A stretch of 64,000 nucleotides of DNA from Daphnia pulex (Eukaryota; Arthropoda; Branchiopoda; Diplostraca; Daphniidae), in the NCBI RefSeq assembly GCF_021134715.1, contig NC_060023.1, forward strand, positions 9,672,001 to 9,736,000, written 5' to 3'. This document shows positions 1-12,658 of the stretch, piece after piece. The position numbers were made by a program, and so were the translations under genes. How positions within the stretch are numbered: position 1 is the stretch's first letter; each line of letters starts with the position of its first letter. The notes beneath the pieces were generated by a model. The model saw only the letters and a list, made by a program, of their open reading frames with translations, made no database searches and was not told the origin of the DNA.

Positions 1-102
1 CGAAACGCCGTGAACAAAATCATTGAGTCAAGGACCAAGAATTAAGTGTACCAGTTTTCAATCAACAGAAAATTGGAATAAATTTTTAATAAAAGTTCGA
101 AC

Positions 103-2727
103 CTGCTTTTCTGATATTTCAATCGGATTGTCGAAAATGGTCCAGATGACGATTTGCTGACAGTTTGGCGTAGTCAACGAGCCGCTGTACCGATAAAACG
201 ACGAAGTCCGCCCGGGTAAAATGTCATTCAACGCCACCGGTTTTCTCAAAACCGTTTCATCACCATCCTTGGAGATTTCACCCAGTTGCTCCACCAGAGG
301 CTGAAACGATTGGCTATCACTCGGGCCCACCTGAGTGCGTGTATACAATCGAAGCGTTTATGTCACGATCACGAAATTATTATTATTTTTTTCTGAGTCT
401 CACGACGTTTTTTTTATGTGCGGGTCGTAGAGCAAAAGAGAAAACGAGAAACGCCCTGTACGGCAATTATCATATCACCTTGAGAAAAATACCCAAGACG
501 GCCACACCGTCAGAGTGTTGACTGGCTTCGGCGAACGATCCGTACTTGGTGTTGAAATGAACCAAATGCAATTCCCCTGGATAACTAAATTAAATAGAAA
601 CAATTAAAAATATTGGCTTGTTTGATTGGAAATGGAATTTTAAAAAATTTACCCTTTTGATTTGATTAAATGTTCGCTGCCTTTACTCGATTCACTTCCC
701 CAGTGCAGGTGAAACTGAACGAAGGCGAACGTGTCATCCAAACCGCCGCCGGTTATGTGAGGCATTTCTTCCATGGGATAGTCGGGCGGTAAATTGTACA
801 CGGCTAAATTATTTAAACAAATTAGATCACCATGTTTTTCACGGTCACGGGGTTTTATTTTAAGGGGAGGGAGGGTTACACTAACCGCTATGTCCGTTGT
901 TGATCAACTCCATGCTAATGAGGTTTCCATAATTGTGGAATGTAAATTTCGGGTAAGCTGTCAGGACGGTCGATTTCGGCTGGATGTCGATCGGACTTTG
1001 TTGACTGCCACCGCACGTTGGGAATTTGCTGTGCCAACCCACGGAGTCTTTGCATGAATATTTTAATTGATTCAAAAGGAGTTAATTATTATAATATTCA
1101 TTTTAAAAAAACAAAAATTGGGGTTTCCTTTTTTGAAGGGAAATCAATCCATATGTGTCGATTTGATGCAGAGATTGTCGTTTATTTAAATAAAAGAAAA
1201 TGGTAAAAATGATTCACCCTTACCTTTATGAGTCCACGAAGGTTTGGCTTCTATGGAAAAAAGAAAAATAGAACAAGTTCAATGAGTATCATTTCCTTAA
1301 CTGCAAAATATTTCAATGAGCTTCGGAGAAACCCGTCATTAATATTCAGTGAAATTATGTACATGCATCTTGGCCAATAATCTCCAGTGACAGAGGATGC
1401 CAACACTTCCGTACTGGTAACCGACATTTCACATAATTATTGCACAGTTGATTGTCACGCGTATTCGAGACGGTTCGGTCGATTGGCCAACGCCTTCCTT
1501 ATTCAAATGAATTTATCTTAAAGCGTTCTGGCATTTGTCTAGACTGTGGGAAACGAAAATTGACCACATACGGCCGTCATTGACGCAGGCCAACAAGTTT
1601 ATGGCTTACTCTCAGCAAAAAGCGCTGCAAGCTCTTTAAGCGCAAGTGTTTCGTTAAATATTCAAAAACCAGCGCTGACTTTTGTATCTCCTGAATTCGA
1701 TTGCAACGCACACGGTTGTAAAACATAAGGACAAAGAATTTGAGGACTGGGTCTCCAAAGATGGTCAAGCCAGTAGCCAAATATTTTGACTCGTTTTGTC
1801 TATCAGTTTAATCAGGATCAAATTTTAAAACCGTAATAATCTCTACAACAGAATAATTAGCGCGACAAGCCGCTTCACGAATTCCTTGCATAGTCTAGAA
1901 AATTAAATGTCTACCAAACTTATTAAGTTGAAAATGAAACCGGAACAAATTGGCGAATAGTATACAAATCCATTCCAGTATAAGAATTCTTGGCCAAAAA
2001 AATTTCGGTTAGGATAATGAGTAAGTAAAGCTACTCAAACAGTCGTTTTTTCATTAATCACGTCTACTGATTTCACGTTGAACATTAATTGGGAATTTAG
2101 CCTTGATAGTTCTACGCCAGTTGTCTTGGAACGCCGCCCACACACTCCCGCCCTTATCTAAATACGCGGAATTTTTCGATTGCTTAACTGAAGTTAATTA
2201 ACCAAGTTTTTAATCTATCCGTATTTACGTTTTAAATATTAACAAGATCAAATATACTTACGTTGGGGTTTCAAACTAAAGTGTTCAAACGCCGAGTCGT
2301 CAACTTGTCCCGCGTTCACCGGTGGCGAAATTGTTACGTCCGACGGAATAATAGAACTGGTTGTTATCGCGGATGTGGCTGCCAATTCAGGAGCGTCGGT
2401 ACTTGTTGTAGTTGCTACTGTCGACTGGATTTTGTCCGATTTTGATGATAAAGCCGTTGTTGTCGATTCCGGTTGCAAAGTATAGGAATAAGTCGACGGT
2501 GATGAATAAGCATTTTCTTTTGGGGCCGCTGTTGACGGAGTGTAAGGAATCCTGGTGTACGGAATCGCTTCCGGAATGGCCGGATTCGCCCTGGCTGTTG
2601 TAGGTAAGAATTCCGGTGGTACGAAAGGCTCTCCGATAATGGGGAAACATTTGGTGGGTGCCAATAGTCCCAAAAAGACGACGACAATGGCAAGGATCCC
2701 GTTCGGTCTTGACGGGCACACCTGCAT
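103..2727 (-). CDS. CA-A: secreted alpha-carbonic anhydrase with long Ser/Thr/Pro linker (3' end outside window)
   Basis: Alpha-carbonic anhydrase, zinc enzyme interconverting CO2 and bicarbonate, predicted secreted. Exons, 5' to 3': 2727-2262, 1250-1224, 1047-886, 803-653, 584-479, 330-103. The last exon (starting LNKF or similar in the paralogues) lies left of the window. The chosen start gives a hydrophobic signal peptide ([19 protein letters not shown]); an in-frame upstream Met at 2751 is less likely. Signature residues are present: [15 protein letters not shown] and NNGHSG (His64 proton shuttle), QFHLHWG (Gln92, His94, His96), [12 protein letters not shown] (His119) and SLTTP (Thr199). 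Cys in PTCGG and TTPNC fit the disulfide of extracellular CAs. Unlike its paralogues it carries a linker of about 120 residues rich in Thr, Ser, Pro and Ala between signal peptide and catalytic domain. The six visible exons total 1140 nt and stay in frame. Confidence 0.9.
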
Positions 2728-3060
2728 TGGCAACCAAAAGGCGGAAATCAATTTTTAGAAACACTTTCACCGCCATCAGCTATGCAAAATCGAGTTTGCT
2801 GTAGGAGACTTGAACGCGCTAGGTATGTATGCAACACGCTCTAAAATATTACCGAGAATACAGCCAACATTCCTGAAAATTGAACAAAAGAGAAGGTCGT
2901 GTCCGTTCAAAAGAAAATTCTTGGAAAGTTTTGTCCTGCCGTCGGTATAGAAGCGACGTTTCACTCTTCACGTTATCGTTGAACAATGGCAAAACGATAA
3001 ATCTGAATGTAAAATATGTGCACAGAAGCTTCCTGGCTGCGGGGGAGAAGCTTCCTCGTC

Positions 3061-3094
3061 GATGTCCAACGCCCGAATCAACCAGACTAGGAGC
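3061..3094 (-). promoter_or_regulatory. Shared CA core-promoter block upstream of CA-A
   Basis: A block of about 34 bp centred on GAATCAAC (3075-3082 as read on the plus strand; GTTGATTC in gene orientation). Similar blocks occur upstream of CA-B, CA-D and CA-E. It lies about 330 bp upstream of the CA-A start codon. In the other three genes a TATA-like box sits 23-27 bp further upstream, which places the block over the transcription start. Here only a weak AGTATACC-type match is visible. The initiator or downstream-promoter role is inferred from position and conservation. Confidence 0.5.
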
Positions 3095-3664
3095 CCTCCT
3101 TTCGGTATACTTTCATTTGCAATTGAAGATACACGTCAAAACTATTGGACCACCCTTTTTTATCCGTCGTGTTGCCTCCTCTTTCAATTCGCCTATACAT
3201 CCCATTCGGTCGACCGAGCTAGTAGTAGATATACCGCACCTGACCGGTTTCAAGATTTGACCAGCCGGAGAAATAACAAGGCCCTGAGCAAATAAATTAC
3301 CCTATCACGGTATCATCAGATATGGCTGGGCGCTGACTTTGCCAACGGCAAGTCCCCATAATACCTGGGTACCTATGACTGCATGTTTCATTAAGTGCCA
3401 ACCGTAAGTTGGTACATTGGAACTTATGGGGCTAATAATAACAAGGTAGTAGACCACATATAAACCACTTTTCCTATATCCCAAAAGTCCAATTATGTCG
3501 TACACAACAACCTGTCTATTCGGTCCTTTGTTATGATTCTCTCGTGAGCTCTATGGAAATTATTCTCACGAAGAATATAGATACAGCGTCGCTCAATTAT
3601 GCATAAAAGGGCGGGGTTTTGAATCAAATATAAAAGGACTCACTTTCCTTGGGACGCCATATTT

Positions 3665-3865
3665 TTATCGCTTCCGAGATCGGCAACGGTTTGAAGGTCT
3701 TTCCCGTGGCATGTATAAATAGACCAGGCAGCCGGCAAACAACACGCAGCCAATAATCCTGGTCACGACCGCAATCAACAGACCCACTTCAACTTTGCGC
3801 AATCCAAATAATATTTCGGATCGAACTGTTTTATTATTCAAATCTTCACACCCAAAATGAGCCAT
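3665..3865 (-). CDS. Possible small membrane protein (66 aa), unidentified
   Basis: An open frame of 66 codons starts MAHFGCEDLNNK, has one hydrophobic stretch (about residues 27-53, containing VGLLIAVVTRIIGCVLFAGC), and ends in a basic tail RPSNRCRSRKR. It sits alone between CA-A and a repeat-bearing region. I recognise no family and see no splice partner exon. It may be chance; I list it because its composition is that of a single-pass membrane peptide. Confidence 0.15.
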   Translation of the reverse strand: MAHFGCEDLNNKTVRSEILFGLRKVEVGLLIAVVTRIIGCVLFAGCLVYLYMPRERPSNRCRSRKR

Positions 3866-4734
3866 TCTTACGTGTTGGGTTTATTTGTACGAATGAGTTC
3901 AATAAGGGCGATATTGCGTCATGAATCCTGCGGATGGTTCTTTGTCAAGGTCAATCGAGTTTGATTTGAAATCGGTTGTAAGCTAAAGGCACTACTATGC
4001 GTTTACATAATATTTGTGCGACTGAAAGTATATCAAGTCATATGATCTACTCACGAACAGCTGGGCTATAAGTTTAAGGTCACCGAGTCAGGAAATGATT
4101 GCTAGAGGCGGTTAGAGGTGTGGCTGCTATAGGTTTTTTTTTTAATATTTGGAATTTTCTTTGTTATTACGTTATTACAGCAGGTAATCAACCCAGAGTA
4201 GCAACACAAAAAAGAGCGGCAAATCAAATCGCATACGATCGCATATTATCAGCTGTCCGTCATTTCGCTTGGTAACGAACTGTTTGGCTATTATTAAGAG
4301 CGCATTGATATAACCGAAAAATTAAATGCGCGGAAATTAATAGAGTTGGGGAAAATAGAATTTTCTGGCAGCGTGAGCCATACGGAACGAGGAGGTGACA
4401 GTGTGGCCTGTGGCGGCAGGTCCCTCTTGGACATACTGTACAATTTTCTAGATTTTGCACATTGTTTGAAGAGTTTAAAATTAAAAATTTTTTGAATTTG
4501 ATTGTTTTCCCGCAGATAAAGTGGTGAGGTGAGGTGAAAAGAAACAAGCCTGATGTGCAGCCGCTCTGCAAATGAGTTATTTTTAACCCTGATTGAAATA
4601 ACAAAAACAGCAAGAGAAAACTTCTAATAAGCAGTCCACCATCTAGCTCAGGAAATATCGTACTCCGTAATAACGTTTTATAACCAACGCCACCAAATAG
4701 TCAAAAAAAGGAAGAATAGAGAGACAATTGTCCT

Positions 4735-4860
4735 ACCTTTAAGTCGGGGAAATTTACAGTCAGGCATCCGCAAGTACTCCATCCTCAGTAAAGTTGACGC
4801 CAGGCAGGAAAGGAAAGGGTGTCATCGTGAACAAGAGTGTACACGAGGACAGAGTTTTTC
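4735..4860 (-). repeat. Inverted third fragment of the 1.3-kb repeat family
   Basis: Read on the minus strand, this segment runs from a TCCTCGTGTACAC motif through GACACCC, GATGGAGTACTTGCGGATGCCTG and TTTCCC to AAAGGTAGG. It matches, with drift, the 6783-6932 part of the block at 5885-7258 and the corresponding part of 15783-17048. The match was found by eye. The AAAGGTAGG end looks like a splice donor, so the family may carry remnants of an exon, but every frame contains a stop. Confidence 0.5.
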
Positions 4861-5884
4861 CAATTAAACTAGGAGCTGTTTATCTAAACAAAATATAAAA
4901 AATGAGTTACGAGAAAAATATTGCAGATAATAAGAAGTAAGGAAAAGTTGGAAAGAAGACAGACAGTGGGTAACTCCTTGTTGTTAATAATAAACAGGAT
5001 TACTCAAGGTTTACGTGTGATACTCTTTTATGCAAGTTTCAGGCACCATTAATAATATACAGCAGGTCACAGGTTAATAATAGTAACAAAAATCATTACC
5101 CAGTTGATGATGCTGAGATTGTTGGTGATGACAGGTCAGTATCAAAACTTGCACATCTTGTGTTTTCGATGGCTGGCTTCAGGCCTGAAATCTTAAGTAA
5201 AGGTTATTACAAATAGCAAACAAACTTTGCCAATGCATCGACAACGAGCATGCATGATAAATGCTAGTCACTGTAGTCAGGTACATCAACATTTCACAAA
5301 TTTGGAACATTAATTTTATTTACCTGAGAAACAGCATGGAGTGGAGAGCATGGGAGAATGAGTCACGACACTAAAAGTTAACACGACGATTATATTTTAT
5401 ATAATTTTGTTTTGCTATTTCTCTTGCAGCCACGTACACGTTTCCATCAAACCGGTGACCCGTTCAGTTTTCTATGATAGAAAATATCTGAAACTTATGG
5501 CCCCTTTTTGCTTTTTCGAAACTGTGAAACAAAAGGAAAGCAGACGACACAAATATGCTAATTAACCACACCAAGAAATCGATATTTTTAAAAATCCGCC
5601 TTCCCAGCCTCCCATCACCAATCAAATTAAAAAAACCAAACCACAAAAAACGAAATGCAAATTTTTTTTTATCTTGTTCGTCCAGGGTGGGCTTCATCAA
5701 ATTTGTTGAGACAAACAATTTGATTTGAAAATAATCGCGATCCGTTCAGCTTTCAGCGGATGTTGAGCGCTGGCGATTATTAAACCGCTTTTTTCGTTTT
5801 TGCGTTTTAGATTTAGGACAAAGGGATCGATTTTTTGGGGTGGGGGTGGGGTTTCTTACCGGGAAATTATATAGCTACCAAACC

Positions 5885-7258
5885 TGAAATGGTATTAGAT
5901 TTCAATTAAAACTTATTGCCTCAACTTATTTCCTCGTCGTTTTTGAGCGGTTTGGATTTTGAGGGATTTTTTATCATTTCTAATTTCTATCGATATTTTG
6001 TTATCGTAAGCATGCTGATTACTTGAGTAGAAGAATATTGGACAAGTGTCGTCTGCTCTCGTTTAGTTAAAATTTCTAAAATTTAGAAAAAGTCAGAGAC
6101 AAAGTTTCAGATTTATATTGTTAGGCTGGTTAGAGATTATTTGTGTTTGAGAACCGTCATCAGAGCTATAGAATATTCTATAGCTCTGACCCCTGACCGT
6201 CATACTCCATGCTGTTTAGCGGGTAAACCAAACTAAGAATTCAAATAGAATGATTGTGGGAGCTATAGAAGAGTTATTGTCACTTCCTGACGACTATGCA
6301 TTTATCATGTGATTGCCCTGACGGTGCATGGCAGTTTTGCTACTTTGCAGTGTGTAACCTTTTTTTTCTTTTTTGGCAGATTTGAGGCGAGAGCTAGACG
6401 TCATAATCACACAATACATGCAAGTTTTTCTTGTGCTGGTATTGAGCAGCCAGCATCGTCACCAGCAACATTCCAGTTTCATCACTTGGGTAATGATTTT
6501 CATGACTTTAATTGACTTTTGACATACTAGATATTTCAATGCTGCATTACTTGTGTCAATGCATTGAATTACATGGGAACCTTAAATTCTCCCAATTGTT
6601 AACAAGTATGGTTTACCCAGTGTCTCATTTTCAACTTTTCCTGACTTGTTGTTTCAGTCCATATTTTGTCGTAACCCATTTTCTATTTTTATTTAGACAA
6701 GCAGCATCCCTCTTGATTGGAGAAAGAGAAACTACCGATGTCGGCCGAGTTACGGATCTCCCTTTTTCCCCTTTTTTAAAATGTTCTCGTGTACGCCCAT
6801 GCGAGTGTGGGTGTATTCACGAGGACACCCTTTTTTACCCTATCCCGTCTGCTGGTGTAATTTAACTCTTCAACGGATGGATGGAGCAACTGTGAATGCC
6901 TGGCTGTATTTCCCAGGCTAAAAGGTAGGAAAAATTAATCTCTATTTATTCTTCCTTTTGGACAATTTTTTGTGGCTTTGATTAGAAATCTTTAAATAGG
7001 ACGGAATGCGAATATTCATGAGCTATAGGCTGCAACTGTTTTCTCTCTCGTTTTTGTTTTTCTCAGTACTAAGGGTTCACTAAAAATAACTCATTTGTCG
7101 AACGACTGCAGATCAGGCATGTTTCTGTACCTCACAATTTTTTTGTGGGTAAACAACATCACATTTGAAAATATTTGAACTTTAAACACATGTAAAGTGC
7201 AACAAAGACAATTTTTTGACCAAGAGGGATCTGCCGCCACACCGGCATCTCCTCTTTA
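5885..7258. repeat. Duplicated intergenic block, copy 1 (about 1.3 kb)
   Basis: This block is similar over nearly its whole length to 15783-17048 in the same orientation. Shared landmarks in order: GAAATGGTATTAGATTTCAA at the left end, GAGCGGTTTGGATTTTGAG, AGCATGCTGATTA, ACTACCGATGTCGGCCGAGTTA, a hairpin at the CTCGTGTACGCCCATG segment, and CTGCCGCCACACCGGCATC at the right end. The copies differ by small indels, including a palindromic insertion at 6161-6188. No transposase or terminal inverted repeats were seen. A short intron-like boundary (TTTTTATTTAG followed by ACAAGCAGCATCC) occurs in both copies. The family is unknown to me. Confidence 0.7.
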
Positions 7259-8013
7259 GCAAGTCCCTAGGGCATGCATGATTACATCTTGTGGCATGAT
7301 GTGGTGAATGAGAGAAATTTTAATTCATGGCGACGTCATTTAGCTGAAATCATCGAGAAATGTTTTTTGTGTCGCTGAAATATTGACCACACCCAAATAA
7401 TTGATGAACCCCGCCTGGCAAAGTGGCAATTATTTTCAAGGTTTTCATATCATTCAACAAGCCAATCATCATCGTATACGTAGTTACGTACACTCATTAG
7501 AGAAAAAGCTGTATATGAGTTATAGGTTCGCGTCACAATCTATTTCACTGCGGTAAAAACGGTCTACTATAATTTGCAGGTATGGATGCTAAACTATGTA
7601 ATTGACTATAATCCAATCGCTTTCTAAAGAAATAATACGAAAATAACACCAAAAAATATTTTATTTCGTTCATGACGTTGCAGAAGTAAGAACAAAGGCG
7701 GGAAATGTTGGGAATGTTCAGTAATGATTCGGATACATTTTGACACAGTTCTTTTGCCACTAGCTACGCTGTCACCGCGTAACGCACGAATAATAAATTA
7801 TGGCTCGACGTGAAAAGTGTCAAGGAGGTCTTGTTGGAAAAATGTCAAACTCATTGGAGAATAGATTCCCTTTTCAATCGTGAATAAATAACCGTTTTCA
7901 TCATGAGATTATTTTCATGACATTACTGTATAGAGCTAATAATAGTCTTTTCAAATAAATATTTGCCACCGTGATAATTGAGATTACTGCACAAGGGCTA
8001 GATTATGCTCACA

Positions 8014-10849
8014 TTAGGATGAGGGAAAGATGGAATTGAAGGCGTAACTCATCAAACATTTCGTCCACTTGAAAACATCCGCCATTGAAGTAGCGTCCGA
8101 CAAACTTCTTGATATTTCACATCCGGTGAACGATCTGTAATAGACGGTGCGGTCGTGCAACGGCTGCGGCGTCCGGAAGTTGTTCACCAAACGCTCGCCG
8201 TGTTCATCTTTTAGGTTCCTCAGCTTAGCCAACTATTACGTAATAACCAAAATCTTTAGTCTCATTTGATATGTTACTCTGAATTCAAAAATTAATTTTA
8301 ATTTGCCTGTTTTTCGGAAATGTCAATAAAGTTGTCGAAAACGGTCCAGGTGACGATTTCATGGCAGGCGGGAGTAGTCACCGAACCGAAATAGCGGAAG
8401 TAAGACGATTTCTGTTTGGGCAAGACGTCCTGAATCGAAAACGGTTTCCTCAAAACTGTTTCGTCGCCGTTTTTTGTGACTTCGCCGACTTGGTCGGTGA
8501 TGGGCATTAAGGATTTGCTGTCGCCCAATCCCACCTGTTGAGGGAAACCAAAATCAGTGTCATTACATAAAATGACGTTATTCACTGCACCATAAATTTT
8601 TCTCAGAATATGTAAGGGGAAAGGTGTCTAAGCGCATTTGAAGGAAAATCTCAGATCACCTCGGCTAAAACTGAAAAGACGGCCAGTCCGTCTTCTGCCT
8701 GCATACTGGCTTGAGCGAAGGATCCGTATTTGGAATTCCAATGAACAATATGAAGTTCAAGCGGATGGCTGTGAAATGGAACCAACCAAGATCAAGTCGA
8801 CAGTTATATTTCTAAATTTCCTGATTTTTTTAATGTCGGCTACCTTTTTGATTTGATGCGATGTTCGCTGCCTAGAGTCGAGTCGACTCCCCAGTGCAAA
8901 TGGATTTGGGCGAAATTGTACGTGCCGTTGAGTCCGCCACCGGTAATGTGGGGCAGTTTATGCTTGGGATAGTCCTCCGGCAAATTGATTGTCACTATTT
9001 AAAACAGCAGAAAACGGCAATGAATAGATAATGAAACTAGGTCACAATCAAACATTCAAACTGCGCTAACACAACGAATTCTTTCCATGGCCAATTCTTG
9101 GGAAAACAAAAAGAAACCAACCGGTATGTCCGTTGTTAGCCATAGTCATGTTGTTTGCGTGACCGTAGTTGTGGAAAACAAAGTTCGGGAAAGCAGCAAG
9201 GACAGTCTCTTTTGGCTGGATGTCGATAGGAGATTGCCTCCTCGTGGCGCAAGTCGGGAAGAGACGTGGCCAATTCATTTGATCTTCGTGAATTTGTGTA
9301 ACGAGTCGCAATTGCGCAGGCGAGATGGATGTGAATTAGGAGCTTATATAGAGTTTAAAACGTGCATGACAAATGTGTGTACCTTTGTATGTCCATTTCG
9401 GCTTGTTATCTAATAGCAATAGGCAAAGAAAAAGAAAACATTAATTTCCCAGCGTTGTTTTTGTGGATATAGTTATTTGCAGTTTACGATTTTTGAAGGT
9501 GATATTGCAACCATGTTATAATCAACTTTACTTGTTACCTACATACAAGAATGATCGGAATCTATGTTATTTTTTTTTACGTAACGTCCTCTGGGACATA
9601 TATCTGGAATGAGAGTTGACCGTGATTCCATGATAAACCAGTTTACAGAACTCGTAGAAAAGTGAGAGTGAACACTGGTTTTTTTTTTTTTTTTTACTAT
9701 CATAATTGTTCACTCGTCCTTTGGACCCAAATGGGTTCACTATAAACACAGAGCAGCAGCTATAGCAACGGCGCTTTTTTGTCTTTGGGCCCTTTTTGCA
9801 CGCTGCGATTGTATATAATGGAAATGATCGTGATGTCAAACAATGAGACAGAAAAGCGAAAGCAGCTATCAATAGTTTCGGCCCGAATTTCTCAGACGTG
9901 GTGGGTCCAGAATATATTAGAAGGTCATCACGCCAATAGCCAAAGATTTGTTAGTCGATTCAACTCGTTTTTGTCAAACAAGAATTAAGAATACAACAAA
10001 AAATGTTAAAAGTAAGATTAGGACTTCGTCAGTACGGAACGCAAATAAAAAAGTAGCCCCTAGAATTCGACAAGGAGAATTGAATGCAACAAATTATATC
10101 TCTGAATGAATTCATCTTTATGCATGAAGGGAACAACCTTCCCAAGTAGAGAAAAACAGATTTCCATAGCAACGGAAACTTAGCCGAAGACAGATTTCAA
10201 ATTGAGCAATAAAACAATTCGTTAATAATTTGGCAAAAGATTTGAAGGAGAATCGAGGGAATTTCAAATAACGAATAGCGTAATGCGATATATATCACTT
10301 TTTCTTTGGCCAAGTTGGCACACCTGACATTTTTGTGAGATTCGTAAGCGAATTGAAAGTTTAGTCTCCTTGGTTACTACAGAATTTATTCTGCTTTTTT
10401 TTTTTTTTTTTTTTTTCGAATGATTATTATAAAAGAAAACTACGCCCATGAACTACAGCACTATATATGTCACAAAAAAGGTTCCCAAAGACAACTACCA
10501 TTTTGAAAGTGCGCTATAAAATACCTTATGGTATAAATGTAATTTCAGGGTGCTCGTGAATGACTTGATTCCGTCTAGAAATTACCTAATTTGAATTGCG
10601 CAAATACATCCTTAACAATTTAATGACGGAACTTTCTGAAAAATCTGGTCGAGTAAAATGAACGAAAGATTACTCACGTTCTTTATCCGTCTTAACGTAG
10701 TTCCAATTCTCGTAATAGCTGTAACTCTTATGTGGCCGTTTATTACTCTTGGCGCTGTTGTACGCCGTCTGTGGTGATGATGTCGTGAGCGCCAAGAGTT
10801 GCAGAACGACAATAAAAGTTACACCGTGAATGGCGCTCGACTGTGCCAT
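8014..10849 (-). CDS. CA-B: secreted alpha-carbonic anhydrase (355 aa)
   Basis: Complete alpha-carbonic anhydrase. Exons, 5' to 3': 10849-10678, 9409-9383, 9283-9122, 8994-8844, 8768-8660, 8534-8307, 8232-8014; together 1068 nt, which closes in frame. The ATG follows directly after a splice acceptor (TTACGCAG), implying a 5' UTR intron, and opens a signal peptide (MAQSSAIHGVTFIVVLQLLAL). Active-site set: NNGHTG, QIHLHWG, ELHIVHWN, SVTTP. One departure: the usual CGGxQQSP reads CATRRQSP, so the Gly-Gly after the disulfide Cys is lost. Intron 6 has a GC donor (CAG followed by GCAAAT). The first coding intron is about 1.27 kb and holds only low-complexity sequence. Confidence 0.9.
9410..10677. 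other. Long intron of CA-B, no internal gene seen
   Basis: AT-rich intron sequence with long homopolymer T tracts near 9680-9697 and 10396-10417. I see no exon, RNA gene or repeat family in it. Confidence 0.5.
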
Positions 10850-11100
10850 CTGCGTAACAATTATGTATGGATAATTGGAAATGATCACATTAATTATCCT
10901 GGAGACATTAACTTACTATCGTCACCTACCTTTTATAAAACAATTCCTCCAAAAAATTTGCAATTCAAATTATATCCGTCAAGTGGTAAAATGTTTCGCC
11001 CGCGTTATCGTTTAGAATTCTGTTGAACGATAATTGGAATGTGCACAAGATGATTGAAAAATTTACACTATTGAGGAGGGAAAGCAACAAGTGTGCTCAA

Positions 11101-11153
11101 CAATGTCTAACGGCCGAATCAACTAGACTAGCAGTCAACAAATTTGTTTTATC
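11101..11153 (-). promoter_or_regulatory. CA-B core promoter: conserved block plus TATA-like GATAAAAC
   Basis: The conserved block contains GAATCAAC at 11116-11123 (plus-strand reading) followed by TAGACTAGCAGTC. A TATA-like GATAAAAC lies at 11146-11153 on the minus strand, 23 bp upstream of the core in gene orientation. The start codon is about 265 bp downstream, after an inferred 5' UTR intron. Confidence 0.55.
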
Positions 11154-11159
11154 GACTGG

Positions 11160-12658
11160 CCAGTCTACAAGTACAGAATTTGGTTTACCTTCTTTCCTAT
11201 TTGTGTCAATCTTGTTGATTTCGTTCTAGTCGGCTACTTTCCATTCGCGCCCACTTGATCCTAGCCAAACGCCTTCTGACCGGTTTGTAGAAACGATTGC
11301 AGATTTACCCAACGTGAAGGGAGGCCCTGACTGAATATATCAGTTATTTATACTCTATGGCACGAGAGCTTTAGGTTGTACAGCAATTTGGTCGCTGACT
11401 TTGCCAACGGCTAAATTCGAGTCTCTCAAACAGCGGGGAATTGCGCACCAATAATTACTTTCTAGTGCAGCAATTTTACACGTGAATGGCGACTATCCTA
11501 ACGTGTCAATTCACCAGCTACTGTTTAAGTCATCATTCACTATCTCTCCCCTTATTTTATTTCGGAGACAAATATAACCTGAGTTGACTTACTTTATGTG
11601 CAGCACCATAAAATTGCCTCCCGCAATATGTCCATAAACGATTTTCCGCGTATTGCGACTTTCTTGTTATCAAATTATATCGGAGACGATGGAATTAACT
11701 GAATAAAAGTAGCTGAATAAAAGTAGCTATATACAGCGGCGTGGTTTAACTGCATCAGTTTGGATCATGTCAGACGGTGGGACAAAATATCAGGAAAACC
11801 CAAATAAAATGATTAGTTCAATTCAATAAAAAGAATGATTTCTCCTATTATGTTCCTCGACGATGGAGTTGTTATCGCGCATTCACCTCCGGTTCGATGG
11901 GGACTCACTCTTTAGAATGTTACACATTTCTGTATCGCGTTGGGTACACAAGAATAGATTAGTGGAAAACCAGAACTAGGACTTCGCAATTTCCTTCTTC
12001 AGTGTCCATTAATGAGGGTCCTCGTAACCTTCGGACACTGTCGACTAGAAAATCAATCGAGACATAATCAAGAGCTCAGTGCTGTACTATCGTTACAGAC
12101 AACCGATATCAGTCTAGAATACGAGGACGTCATACGATGATCAAGCATGGAAAATCACCCGCTGGAAAGTCGTGACTGTAATTGTTGTTGGTTTCGCCAC
12201 ACCCAAATGTATAACAATTGATCTCTGAATGCCGATTGGTAGTTTTTTCACATCCAAGAACTTTCTTAATAATTGTTACAGTTTAGGTCATTAACGTTCA
12301 GTTTTTGGCCCGGCTCTTTCAACAGCAGCAGGTGTAGCATATAGATGTAGGATAACACAGTATATTCTCAATAAATAAGCATTGAAATATCAACAGTTGA
12401 GTAGCGCAACTTTACACTAGATAACGCCACACTACGAATCAACATACATAAGAAATACTCCGCAGTCCCGCTGCCTGTGCACATTCTATTGTCCAAGCGA
12501 ATAAGAAACTAAATTTGAATGAAAAAGGATTTGCTGCTGTTTTTCTGTAGATGTACTATATGCGCACAGTTAGAAATTTTAAGTAAAAATATAGCTGTAA
12601 ATAAGTATTAGCAAATAGTCAAGACAAATTGAAAACCACCTACACATTCGCTCTACTT
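11160..12658. other. Intergenic region between CA-B and CA-C
   Basis: No gene or recognisable repeat could be supported. The open frames are short and without family motifs. Confidence 0.5.

Larger units (their letters stand above)
2728..8013. other. Intergenic region between CA-A and CA-B
   Basis: Apart from the CA-A promoter block (3061-3094), the possible small frame at 3665-3865, the inverted repeat fragment (4735-4860) and the 1.3-kb duplicated block (5885-7258), I see no supported gene here. Several open frames exist but lack coding character, splice context or family motifs. AT-rich and poly-T stretches are frequent. Confidence 0.5.

Noticed and set aside
2387-2776. Alternative frames over the CA-A signal exon
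   Set aside because: Only the frame starting at 2727 gives a signal peptide, the Ser/Thr linker and a donor that joins the micro-exon.
4260-4613. A 117-codon minus-strand frame with Cys and His
   Set aside because: No spaced metal-binding pattern and no splice partner; composition fits chance.
6780-6830. Helitron 3' end (hairpin near an end)
   Set aside because: The hairpin lies inside the repeat block and is not followed by a CTRR terminus; the third copy does not keep the hairpin.
6512-6865. Open frame inside repeat copy 1
   Set aside because: Not conserved as a frame in copy 2, where stops and indels interrupt it; no domain seen.
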